Shown here: positions 1 to 64,000 of the stretch, one piece after another
Layout of the letters: each line of letters opens with the position of its first letter
Numbering within the stretch: position 1 is the stretch's first letter
DNA from: Lycocorax pyrrhopterus obiensis
Lineage: Eukaryota > Chordata > Aves > Passeriformes > Paradisaeidae
DNA length: 64,000 nt
Assembly: GCA_014706295.1 (NCBI GenBank)
Contig: JACSVZ010000002.1
Span: forward strand, 16,972,494 to 17,036,493
Direction of reading: 5' to 3'
Translations under genes and position numbers: made by a program
The notes under the pieces: generated by a model
What the model was told of the DNA's origin: nothing
The model's database searches: none
Seen by the model: only the letters and a program-made list of their open reading frames with translations

Positions 1-479
1 TAATTGTATAGGTTTTGTAGAGGCAGTTGAAAATAATCAGAAAAAAAATGGAAATATAGCAACTGGAATTCCAGGACTTGATAATAAGAAGCTAACGGGT
101 ATTACTGCTTACAACATTTATGTGCATACCTTTTTACTGTTCTAATTGTACACAGCATGAGGATGTAACTACTCGAGTTTGGAATTTGCACAGAGAAAAG
201 CACTGCTCTTCAACATTCTAGTTAGTAACTTTTAGGTATTTTTAATTAATGGGATGTTTAACACAGCCAGATTCGGAAATTACAGCTGATGGCTGCAAAT
301 TCTTAGCAACCTGGAAAAAAACAGAGGGATTACTCTGGCACAGACCTAGAAGTTGAAACTGCAAGAGAATGAGAACTTTCCTATTGCGTACGGCAGAGAT
401 TGAGAGCATTTGATCTCTCACACCTAAGTCCCACAGCCCCACTGAGGGAAGCAGTTTCAGTCTCTGGCTGACACTGAAA

Positions 480-938
480 CAGAATCACAGAATCATAAAC
501 ATTGGAAAAGACCTCTAAGATCATCAAGTCCAGCCTTGACCACCTTGCCAGTTAAGACCATGGCATGAAGTGCCATGTCCAGCTGTTTCTTAAACACCTC
601 CAAGGATGGTGACTCCACCACTTCCCTGGGAAGTCCATTCCAATGCTTAGCAACCCTTTTGGTGAAGAAATTCCCACTGATGTCCAGCCTGAACCTCCCC
701 TGGTGCAGCTTGAGGCCATGTCTCCTCGTCCTGTCACTGTTTGCCTGGGAGAAGAGGCTGATCCCCACCTGGCTGCACCCTCCTTTCAGGTGGGTTATAG
801 AGAGTGATACGGTCACCCCTGAGCCTCCTCTTCTCCAGACTCAACACCCCCAGCTCTCTCAGCTGCTCCTCATTGGACTTGTGCTCCAGACCCTTCACCA
901 GCTTTGTTGCCCTTCTCTGGACTCGCTCCAGCACCTCT
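480..938 (-). mobile_element. CR1 LINE, 5'-truncated 3' end
   Basis: The low-coordinate edge begins AGAATCACAGAATCAT, the reverse complement of the CR1 3' terminal repeat. On the minus strand the other end encodes [17 protein letters not shown] and [20 protein letters not shown], the C-terminus of CR1 reverse transcriptase. Frameshifts between blocks show it is dead. Confidence 0.92.
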
Positions 939-3887
939 CATTTCTCAGAGTCTGGTGACCTGGGATTACTGCTTTTTAAGAGAGGATATTTAAAGAAAAT
1001 GGCTGTACTCCGCTTCCATGACCTCCCATATCTTACGCTCTGCCATGGATCTGAGCAACTCCCAACACACATCTCCCATATCCTGGCTGTATGGTGCCCA
1101 AAGGACCGCTCCTGTAGCCGAGAGCCACCAGCCAGCAGTGCTTGACTACCCTGTTTTTCTCCAGTCTCACACCTCAGTGCTCCCTGGCTGACCACTCACT
1201 TGCGAAGAAGGAAGTCTGGCTGGTGCATACTGCTCTGCTCACCCGGTGCTACACAGGCTCCCCTTTCCTTACAAAGCCTGCCCATTAAATTCCCGTAAAT
1301 AGTGCTTTGACAGCCTACAGCAGGAGGAATCCTGGGTGAAAACCCTGCTCGTCTCATTGCCTCATTTAGCTGAAAAGGTCCTCAGCTGCACCAGGGTTCC
1401 TCATACTATGTAAATTTCATTCTAAATATAGAAAATTCTCTTCCTGAGATTTTGTACTTGAACTGTCATTTAATAAGTAAAAGGATGAGCACTACGATTC
1501 ATCTGGAAAAAAAGGAAAAAATATTTGCTCCCATAATGGTCAAATTCCCCTTACTTCAGGCTTTGATCTCAAAAAACTTGACAGCAGCCATTTGTGCATC
1601 TGTTCGGACACCACAGCAACGCAAGGCTCACTAGCAGTCCAAAGGTGCAGTTCTGGGGTGAAGCCATTACATTTGGCTGAAAGCATGTAAGCAAGCAAAT
1701 ATAACCTACTCAGAGATTCTAGCCACAGGGAATTTTGCTTATTCCAGGAACCTCGTGCAGCTTGCTTTATGCATTTTATAAATATGAAGAAACTCATTTA
1801 AGAACAACTTAACCTTGTGGATTTAAGATTAATTTAACCTTTTGCTCAGATGTTCTTTGAACTGCAAGCTTTGCATTTTTGTTAAAAACAAACAAAAATG
1901 TGAACATTTGTCACAGTATGCCATCAGCTGTCCCTCAGTTCCTCCCCTTCTGTGGGCAGCAACGCAGTAAAATATTTTATCAGAGGAAGTGGTAAGTTCT
2001 CTTATTGCACAATGGCCACCTACTCACATACAAAGGCAGCCAAGCTCTCCTATCTAGCTATAAAATACAATTCACATGCTACAGCTGTAAAACAACATAC
2101 AAAACTAGTGAAGCTGATGAAAAAGTGTAAATAAATGTAAATCACCACAGTAATTACAAACAGGTAAATACCACAGGACTTAAAGAACACCTAAAGCTCA
2201 ACAGTCCCTGCCTTCGTAAGAGTAGGACAGGAAACGCAGCCATAGAGGGAAAGCTGCAGTAAAAGCATATTCTTCTGTAAATGTGTGTGTATAAATCATA
2301 CTGTAACACATAAAGTAGGCAGGAAGACAGGAAGGTTCCTCCCTGTTAATAAGGCAGTGGATCACCATGTCTACCTGCTTCACTTTAGCATGACTGTCTG
2401 CAGTACCTTACCTCACATCTTTGGGGGTTTTGTAGTTATTTTACTATATTGCATACAGGAAGAAGTACGATATCCAGAATGTTGGTAACTCCTGTGTTTT
2501 AGAGAGTACAACTTAAATGAACTCAACACAGGCATATTGTTACTTAAATATTCTCTTCATCTAGTTAGATCATGCTCACTGTAATAGACATCTACTTAAG
2601 ACAATGCAGCTTTGTGATAAAGCCGGTTTCCAACTGGCTTAAAGGCAAACTGTGGAATTACTGCAGTGTATTGCCTTCACTATCTGGTACGTTGGTCACA
2701 GCCGGAAAAGTATCAGTTTTCCTGTCATGTGAATTACATTCAAGTGTAGAAAAAGAAAGTTCACATTCCACACCAAGAAAGGTTTTTCAGTGGACAAGTT
2801 AGCACACTTTACCACTGGAAAGCTTCTGCACTGTAACATCGCAGGGTTTTACAGCACCGTGACATTTTCAGAGACAAAGGGAAGTGAAGTGGCTGACTGG
2901 TCACCCCTTTAGGCAGGGTTGGATGCACAGGTGACAAATCCTGGCAAGCTTTTGTCTCCTGTAAAGCTACTTAAATTAATAGCAGTGTGAAGGGTAGACT
3001 TCACTGCATTTTGCACATAGCAAGAACATACTGGTTCATTTTCACCTGGTTCACTTGTGCAAGTGATGAGATCTTTAACTGATAAAACAGGGATTTGTAT
3101 ATTCCCTTTCCCTCTATCTACCTCTTTTCTCTAGCTTCTGTTAGAAAATGTGTTAGAACCAAGAGTTATTTTCCAAAGCATGCATTTTTAATTTCTCAGG
3201 TTTATCTTGTCAAAAAATGCGCAGTATTCAATAGAGAACTCAATACAAACCCATTAATGACAATCACAAACCTTGCTCTGTCTTTAATGAAAGATCATGG
3301 CATTTAGTTTTCCATTTCCCACTTCTTTTCTCTTGCAGACTTTGGTCTTGGAAACAGGCTGATCACAGCCAGTTTACACTTACAGGTGTAAACACCAAGC
3401 CCTCATTTTAGCAGCTTGCCCATTTGAGAGGACTCCAAAGCGGGACTGAAGTCCTTTTAAGATCTTTTCAATGTAGTCATAGGAACAGAAAGAAGTTTCA
3501 TCATGCATGACAACTGAATCCACAATGTTATAATGAAAGTAGCACAACTAGCTCTGGGCAGTGAGAGACAGTCCTAGATCTTATCCCAGCTCTTCCCCAG
3601 AGGCAGTGCAGTGGGCTCGCACAAGCCCTGCCACACAAATGGAGACACAGCCTGCTACATCTGCCCTCATCTTCCTCCGCGTCCGCAGCCCAGGACATGA
3701 GCTGAGGAAATTCCCTGTTACATCTATTCTGACAGAAGAGGTTTGAGCAGCTCAATCAGTTCTTCGTGGTCCTTTTGGTGGGGCACAGGTCTTAAAGATC
3801 TGCATGCTCAAAATCCCATGTCCTCTTTATTCTCCCAGTACTCTTTGCCACTGCCACCCAAGCTGCTCCAAGCATGCTTCCATTTTG

Positions 3888-3892
3888 GGAAC
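3888..3892. repeat. Target-site duplication GGAAC, copy 1
   Basis: GGAAC immediately before the LTR terminus; its identical partner is at 4280-4284. Confidence 0.7.
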
Positions 3893-4279
3893 TGCAGTAA
3901 TCATGCAAGGGCATGGACTTCACACACAAGATGGAAAGTGCAAAGGCTTTATTGTGCATCCAGATTTCCCCTAAATACCAGCACCTAACAGGATATCACA
4001 TCATATAAACAGGAAAGATGTTCACCTCAGTGACCCCCAATCACCTGGGGTATTGCACACATATTACCTATTATGGTAATAGGTAAACAATACCCTATAA
4101 GGTCACAAACTACAATTATCACTTCCCATAGGCCCAACACTGTCCACAAACCCACAATCCTCTCTCAGCCCATCCCCGGTGACCTGGATGCACTCCCAGG
4201 GTCACCTCCGGGCTCAGGAAAGAGGCTCTCTCTGGCCCTCAGGGCCTGTCTCTCTTCCAGCACATAGTGCACCCCAACA
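3893..4279 (-). mobile_element. Solo LTR of an endogenous retrovirus (387 bp)
   Basis: Read on the minus strand it starts TGTTGGGG and ends TACTGCA, with TG...CA termini. A perfect 5-bp direct repeat GGAAC flanks it at 3888-3892 and 4280-4284. A minus-strand polyadenylation signal, AATAAAGCCTTTGC, lies near 3945-3958, as expected in the R region. The 5-bp duplication suits an ERVL/class III-like element. No internal retroviral genes are present, so this is a solo LTR left by recombination. Confidence 0.75.
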
Positions 4280-4284
4280 GGAAC
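4280..4284. repeat. Target-site duplication GGAAC, copy 2
   Basis: GGAAC immediately after the LTR terminus, identical to 3888-3892. Confidence 0.7.
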
Positions 4285-4952
4285 CTTCATTGCCCACGTT
4301 AACTGGAATATAAATAACTCTGGAGGGTATTTCTAGAGATCATGCCCTCTTAAAGTGTGTGAGTTAAATGGATGCCAAATATTAATAAAACTTTACTTGC
4401 AATTTTAAGGACATACCCACCAACATGGGCAGGAGTTACAGGCTTTGAATAACCTAAGTTGCATCTGTGGATAGCTAAAAATTCTCTCAGCATATATGTG
4501 ATAAACTTTAGTAAATTGTTTGACATATTACCTAAAAAACTGTTTTGTTTTTAAAACATAGTCCCATATCCTACCAATAGCACACACAGTTGAGTGACAC
4601 ATGAATTAAAAAGAGCCAATATGGAATTTTTACTAAATAAAAGTATTCTTAGAGATTCTGTGTCTAGGTCTCACAAAGATTCACTCAGCAATCCTAAGCA
4701 GCACTGAAACAAAACACCAAGAAAAATGCTAACTACATAAATCCCAACCAGGCTTGGATATTTCTTTGGAAAATGTGTTCCAGCCATGTACTGATATGGG
4801 GCTTAGTACAAAAATATACAGCCTGAGTAATATGAGCAGCTGGAGTTAACTCATCTACCAGTTCCCTGGCCTTTAAAAACATGATGAGGAGTAGCTTCTT
4901 GTCCATCCTGTTTACAAATGAAAATTCTGCTAACAGTAAGGTTAAACATTAC

Positions 4953-59061
<54,109 letters not shown>

Positions 59062-59445
59062 CTATCATCAGAGCAGTGACTATTTCCATCCAAGACAGCC
59101 CTTCTGAAGGGTGACATCCTCATCTTGTCATGCTACAACTTCCTCCGCATGTGAATCTCAAGTACATCTTTCCAGTTCTCTGGAAAGAGAGGCCCAGTCC
59201 TGAAAGGTGCTCAGCACTTCAGCAGAGGTTCTCCGCATCCTTGTTTCCAGTGGCTTCAGCAGGACCGGGACTTAGTCCCAAATGAGCATTTGATCAGTAA
59301 TTTGACTCCATATATTTTGACTGGTTAATTACAGGTTTTCTATATCCTGTTTTAAAAGAGCAGTAAAAGACTTCAGGGAGGGTGGAAAAGTACTGTACCT
59401 TCCACAGCTTCTAATGCTCAGTACTGACACTAAACCGCTGTTTCA

Positions 59446-59489
59446 TTTTATATATATATATACATATATATGTATGCATATATATATAT
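59446..59489. repeat. (TA)n microsatellite
   Basis: TATATATATATACATATATATGTATGCATATATATATATT, near-palindromic. Confidence 0.9.
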
Positions 59490-59877
59490 TTCATGTTAAT
59501 GCTATAAAAGATACCTATGCTTATCTCTTAACTGCTCTGCCATAAAAAAGAAACAACAAAACAGTGAAACCTCAAAAATTCTTACAAAAGCAGAAGTCTC
59601 TCCATGCTCAAAGCACATTCTCAAAGCAACAATCCTGTAAATCAGCTTTGCAATATGAGCTGTAGTTTACGGAATTAACTATTTCAGGCCAAGGGTTAGA
59701 AAGTGAACTCTGAAGTTGAAAGATTCTTTGCAGTTTTGAGTTAAAAGACACTGAAATATTAGAAATTCAAGTGGGCTACAGCACAATTCTGAGCAGCCTG
59801 CCACCAATTTCCTTCCTTAAAAAACAAGGGTGTATCGGTTGGAAATAGCTCTAGTGCATGCAAAGGGGACAGTACAA

Positions 59878-60037
59878 CACATAGAGAAAAACAGCCCCTC
59901 AGCCAGCATGCCCTAAACTATTATGGATTTATGAGTCACAAATAACTGTGAAGTCCACACATGGAGAAAAACAGCCCTTCACCTAGCATGCCCTAAACTG
60001 TTATGGATTTGAGCAATAGCTAACACTGAGGTCCACC
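59878..60037. repeat. Tandem duplication, period 80 bp, two copies
   Basis: Both halves share CACATRGAGAAAAACAGCCC and then AGCATGCCCTAAACTRTTATGGATTT, spaced exactly 80 nt apart. The copies differ at a number of positions, so the duplication is not recent. Confidence 0.85.
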
Positions 60038-60664
60038 AAAGGCATATTCTGAAGAGCTGATGCCATGGATGGCCAGAAAGGTCCTGTGCTCTACATATAC
60101 ATGCTCCAGCCTCAGTCTGTCTGACACTGGAGCTCACTGATTTTGCCTTCATACATACATCTGCTTTTTCTTTAAAATTTAAAAAGACTCCGTTTCACTC
60201 TGTGAGTTCCATCTCATTTTTCTGAAACACATGAAGCTCCAGTGAGCATCACTGTCCAGTTTCAACTCTGTATTGTCTGGTTTGAAAATCCTTGACCTTC
60301 TCTTCCTGAAAAGCCTACAGACAGTTCATAATAAGAACAATTCACATTAACTATCCAATGGGAATATTAACTAAACCTCTGTCTGGATAGGATTTGATAG
60401 TTTTGGGGTTTTTTTCAGTGTAGTTAAGAAACCATGGAGAGCTTGATCTGTTTTTTCACTCCAAAGCTATGTGTTCAGCTCTGATTCACTATATATCTGC
60501 ATTTGGCTCTCACAGAAATGTACGCAACATCTGAAAATAAAGGCTGCAAGGAAGACCCCGCCTGTTCCTTTGAGATAAATGCAACCACTACTTTCGTGGT
60601 TGCCTCCCTCTAGTCTAAACCAGCCTTGAGAAAGCTGGATCTTTTTCTCTCTTTATGTCTGCAG

Positions 60665-60706
60665 AAAGTCCAATACAGTGTTATGCATCATGTAAAGCAG
60701 GACAAC
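60665..60706 (+). other. Exon-like segment, 42 nt, plus strand (speculative)
   Basis: CTTTTTCTCTCTTTATGTCTGCAG is an excellent acceptor, and the segment ends GGACAAC/GTGAGT, a strong donor. One frame reads KVQYSVMHHVKQDN. There is no homology I recognise. It may be a noncoding exon of an antisense transcript or chance. Confidence 0.15.
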
Positions 60707-62726
60707 GTGAGTCTTAGCTCAAAGTCCATCAATCCTACTTCGACTCAGCTAAGCAGGGGCTTTGTTTTTGCCATCTCAAGGAGTTGTCTGAGGTCCAGCT
60801 TCCGGCTCACAGAGTCTGTGGCTGTTCTGAGCTCTCAGAAAAACATGTCATTTAGTAAGCACACATCACCTCAAGTCTGAAACCATTGCAGGGATGCCAA
60901 CAGACATTACTAAGTGAGGTCCTTGATTTTGGAGGGAGGTGAGGCTACTCTCCCTTCCTCCATGTTGTGGGAGTCCCCTGTGCAAAGCTCTTTTTTTGCA
61001 GTCTTGGACAAAGAAATGGGATTCAGATCTGCAGGCAAAGAAAGGCACTAACTGTATTTTTATGATTTCAGTGTCAGAGTTTATAAATAATCATAACTTT
61101 CTGTAGCGATAAGGAACAAAATATAAAAGGTACACTAATGTGTTCAGTGTTCTCTGACTATTCACTGTCGGGTTTTTTCCCTCTTCAAACTGTAATTATT
61201 AAATGAACTGAAGATTTTTTCCTCCTCACCCTTCTTTTATTTCAGTAAAAAACTAATTTAATTTGAATTGTTCACCACTACTTTCTTTAGGCTCTTAGGG
61301 GTTTTGTGTGCTTTTTGTTTGGTTGGTTTTTTTAATCCTTTTGCTCTTAGCACTAAAGTGGCATTTCAGATTATGCAATGTAGGCCTTATGACAAATGAT
61401 ATTTCCTTGGGCTTTTTCTGTGTATAGAGGAAAGATGATGTCATTCCACACTTAGTAACATTTCTTCCAGCATTTCAGTAACCAGTCAAGCATATGGCTG
61501 GCTGCTTTTTTAAACTTATACATTTTCAAACAAAATTATCTTGCTCCTCCCCTTCCCATTTACTACTCCTTTGTTGCAAGATGAGCCAAATAGTATCCTA
61601 AGAAAATCTAAAATATGTTATAAAGTTGTGTTTTATTACACACAAATTATTTCTTCTCATGAAAGTTGAGCTTTATAAATATGTGCATTAATAGTACCAA
61701 TGCACAACAAAAAGAAAATACTGTGCATAAAGCTGCCTTTCCTTTTATTTTTTGAGGCACCATTTTAATAATAAAAACTGAAAATCAGGACACTTATGCT
61801 ATGAGTATTATTCAAGGTTTTCATTGCAAAAACGGACGTATTGAAATAACATTGTAAGTAAAGCCATCTACTCCTGACTTCAGCACTCAGTAAAAGAAAA
61901 ACAGGGCAGAGTAAGTTCTCTGTTATTAGGAAAGACTTGTCTCATAGCGCCCAATCTGAGCAGACAACATTCTGATCTAAACTGGGAGGCTGCACAACAT
62001 CACTTCATGATGATGTCCTGCGACAGAAGTACGCATATATTAGTGGTTGATGCTAGTGAGGGAATGGCGAGCCCTAGCAAATGGTACTGATCTCACATTG
62101 GACACACAGCAGGGACACTGGATCAAAAATAATGACCTTGACCTTAGCCCCAAGGGCTCACACTCCTTCAGCTGTTTCTTCCTTCTTTATTTGTGCCTTC
62201 AGTGTACATTTCACTACCAAAGCATCCTCATTGTGACCTTCTGCAGATTCAGAACACGTAACTCCATCATTCCTCAAGGTAGTGTCTGGACCAAAACCGG
62301 CTCACACTGTTAACCCTGCAGATCTAAACAGGCGAAAATGCTTTGAAATATTTCCCAACCTTTTTTGAATCTTCTAGAGAAACAGATGTAAGACAGCAGT
62401 AGTTTTACACTGCATTCCCCTTAAGCCCACTGGCAGGTATGTTTTGCCATTCCTGTTCCATGTTGTGTGATGCAAAAAGTGGCCTCTCCTTCCTCATCTC
62501 TTTGCCCGAAGGTGTGAATTCAGTCTCTCATAAATCACTCGATTCCACCTTTTTTAGTAGACCTGGAGGCAACAGGTCCTAATGGTTTTCCTTTAGCACC
62601 TTAAGCTTCACTTTGAGAAGAAGCCACTATTCTTGTCAGGATGCAGACAGGGAAGTAGCTACTTCCCTCACAACAGTGGTAATTGCCGATACACTTGACA
62701 CTCATTTCTTTGTTTGCTTCTTTCAG

Positions 62727-62920
62727 GTTGTATTGGTGTAATGATACATATCCGGACAGAATATTTCAGACAGATCAGCTGAAATGCATACAAAATGCGA
62801 AGAAAAACCTCAGCCATGCAATTCCTTCATACTCCATAATGACAAAAGACAACAGGGAAAGAACAATATTAAACCAAGGCAATTCTGGTAGTCCAAATGG
62901 CAAATATCACAACACACCAG
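62727..62920 (+). other. Exon-like open segment, 194 nt, plus strand
   Basis: Acceptor TTCTTTGTTTGCTTCTTTCAG, then 64 open codons starting LYWCNDTYPDRIFQTDQLKC and ending SGSPNGKYHNTP, then CACCAG/GTATGTAAC. Both splice signals are close to consensus, and the frame ends shortly after the donor, as expected for a coding exon. It runs against MYO3A, inside its kinase intron. I do not recognise the protein. It could be an exon of an antisense or nested gene, a noncoding exon or chance. Confidence 0.3.
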
Positions 62921-63399
62921 GTATGTAACCACATGCAACCATATGCAGTGGCATCCCCACTGAGACTGTAAAAGGAGATCAAAGAGCTTCTTCCAGGTTT
63001 AATTACTTATCATGAATAGAAAGCATAAAGATATTTTATAGAAAATGTTACTAATAGACAATAAGGACACAAGTTTGATGACTTTACAAGAGACATTTCA
63101 GAACCTTTTCGAAACAATGTCAATATTCAAAATTCCTTATAGATTATAAACTGACCCCAAAAGTAAACTTTTAAATGAAAAGAGCACAGAGGCAATACAG
63201 TTTTCTTGTGTGAGCTGTTGCGAGAAAAGCATGCCTGAGAACTTCTGCTCAGTGATAAGGGCTCAAATTAAATCTAGAACTAAAACTCAGGTTCTGACCA
63301 ATAAGATGGAAATAAAGAAATAGGAAACAATGATAAGTCAAAAAGATTAGAATTTCCAGCAGCATTTTATGTTGAAAGGTGTTCCATTATGTTATGAGG

Positions 63400-63905
63400 A
63401 AGCATGACTTGCTTTTCATAAATCCATGGTGCCTACTCCCAGTCACTTTCTTGTCTATGTTTAGAAATGATTTCCAGGATTATTGGCTCCATCACCTTCT
63501 GTTATGGAGATCAGATGTAGGTCTGACCTGACTGTAGTTCTCTGAATCTTCCTTCTTGCCTTTCTTGAAGATTGGAGTGAAAATAATTTTCTTCATTATT
63601 TCAGGAATCTCCTCCAATCTCCAAGATGTTTCAAAGATTATTGGCAGTGATCTTGCAATGACATCAGCCAGTTCCCTCAGCACCCTTGGGTGCATCCCAA
63701 CAGGCCCCACAGACTTATGTACATCCAGTTCTTTTAAATGCTCTCTAACCTGATCCCCCTTTACTGAAGGTACATTTGCCTTGCTCCAGACTTCCTCACT
63801 GGTTTCAGGGATTACAAGTTAAGACTGGCAAAGAAGAGATTCAGTGCCTCCACCTTTTCCAAGTCCTTTGTCACCACATTCTCCATCTTTCTGTATTATT
63901 TTGAT
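63400..63905 (-). mobile_element. CR1 LINE internal fragment (RT N-terminal part)
   Basis: On the minus strand 63492-63710 reads GPVGMHPRVLRELADVIARS, LPIIFETSWRLEEIPEIMKK and FTPIFKKGKKEDSENY, the start of CR1 reverse transcriptase (canonical GPDGMHPRVLRELADVIA…TPIFKKGKKEDPGNYRPVS). Both element ends are missing. The outer limits are approximate. Confidence 0.88.
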
Positions 63906-64000
63906 GTACACAGTGTGTTTTAATGTTGCAAACTAGTGTTTTCCAAACCCTCAGGAAAACACGCACTGCAGATGCAAATTTTCAACTGAAATAGGCATAT

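Larger units (their letters stand above)
1..4952 (-). other. MYO3A tail-side intron (to the left edge)
   Basis: No exon of MYO3A could be recognised here by searching the minus strand for the remembered C-terminal tail blocks. It holds one CR1 remnant (480-938), one LTR with target duplication (3893-4279) and an unexplained open stretch at 3380-3547. The rest is AT-rich unique-looking sequence. Confidence 0.7.

Noticed and set aside
734..934. A 66-codon gene on the minus strand
   Set aside because: It is the C-terminal end of CR1 reverse transcriptase in a dead element.
1..4952. The remaining MYO3A C-terminal exons and the neighbouring GAD2 gene
   Set aside because: I looked for the Pro/Arg-rich tail block and the C-terminal YDFRRLLRKTSQ-like block and found neither; no GAD2-like sequence was seen.

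Overview
The window is vertebrate nuclear DNA and almost certainly avian. Several copies of CR1 LINEs of the type that fill bird genomes, with the ATTCTRTGAT-like 3' end and recognisable reverse transcriptase remnants, lie among retroviral-type LTRs and short introns. There are no bacterial-style genes, no tRNA or rRNA genes and no CRISPR array.

One gene accounts for essentially the whole window. It is MYO3A, class III unconventional myosin (an N-terminal protein kinase fused to a myosin motor), transcribed from the minus strand. I could place 26 consecutive coding exons between 59042 and 4953. Every one has an AG acceptor and a GT donor, and all intron phases agree from end to end, giving 1345 complete codons (4038 nt) with no frameshift or stop. 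In transcription order they encode the second half of the kinase domain (59042-55284), the linker (46120-46021), the myosin motor (43694-12617), an IQ-motif neck (11988-7466) and an acidic tail with one further IQ motif (6658-4953). The kinase N-lobe and catalytic loop exons, and the last tail exons, were not found and should lie beyond the right and left edges.

Region by region: 1-4952 is tail-side intron with a CR1 and a short LTR with a perfect 5-bp target duplication. 4953-11988 holds the tail and neck. 12617-43694 holds the motor, with introns carrying CR1 copies, a 1.4-kb GC-rich LTR-like element (35102-36499), a CA microsatellite and AT palindromes. 46021-59042 holds the linker and kinase C-lobe, including a 9.2-kb intron with no recognisable content. 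59043-64000 is kinase intron with a tandem duplication, an internal CR1 fragment and two exon-like segments on the opposite strand.

The points most worth a second look are: a frame-neutral 87-nt neck exon (11100-11186) that adds an IQ motif, and whose removal would give the arrangement I remember for human MYO3A; a Glu-to-Gln change next to the P-loop Thr; a plus-strand open segment with good splice sites at 62727-62920; and two unexplained protein-like fragments in introns at 13373-13479 and 3380-3547. Comparisons with human MYO3A/MYO3B are from memory, not from an alignment run here.
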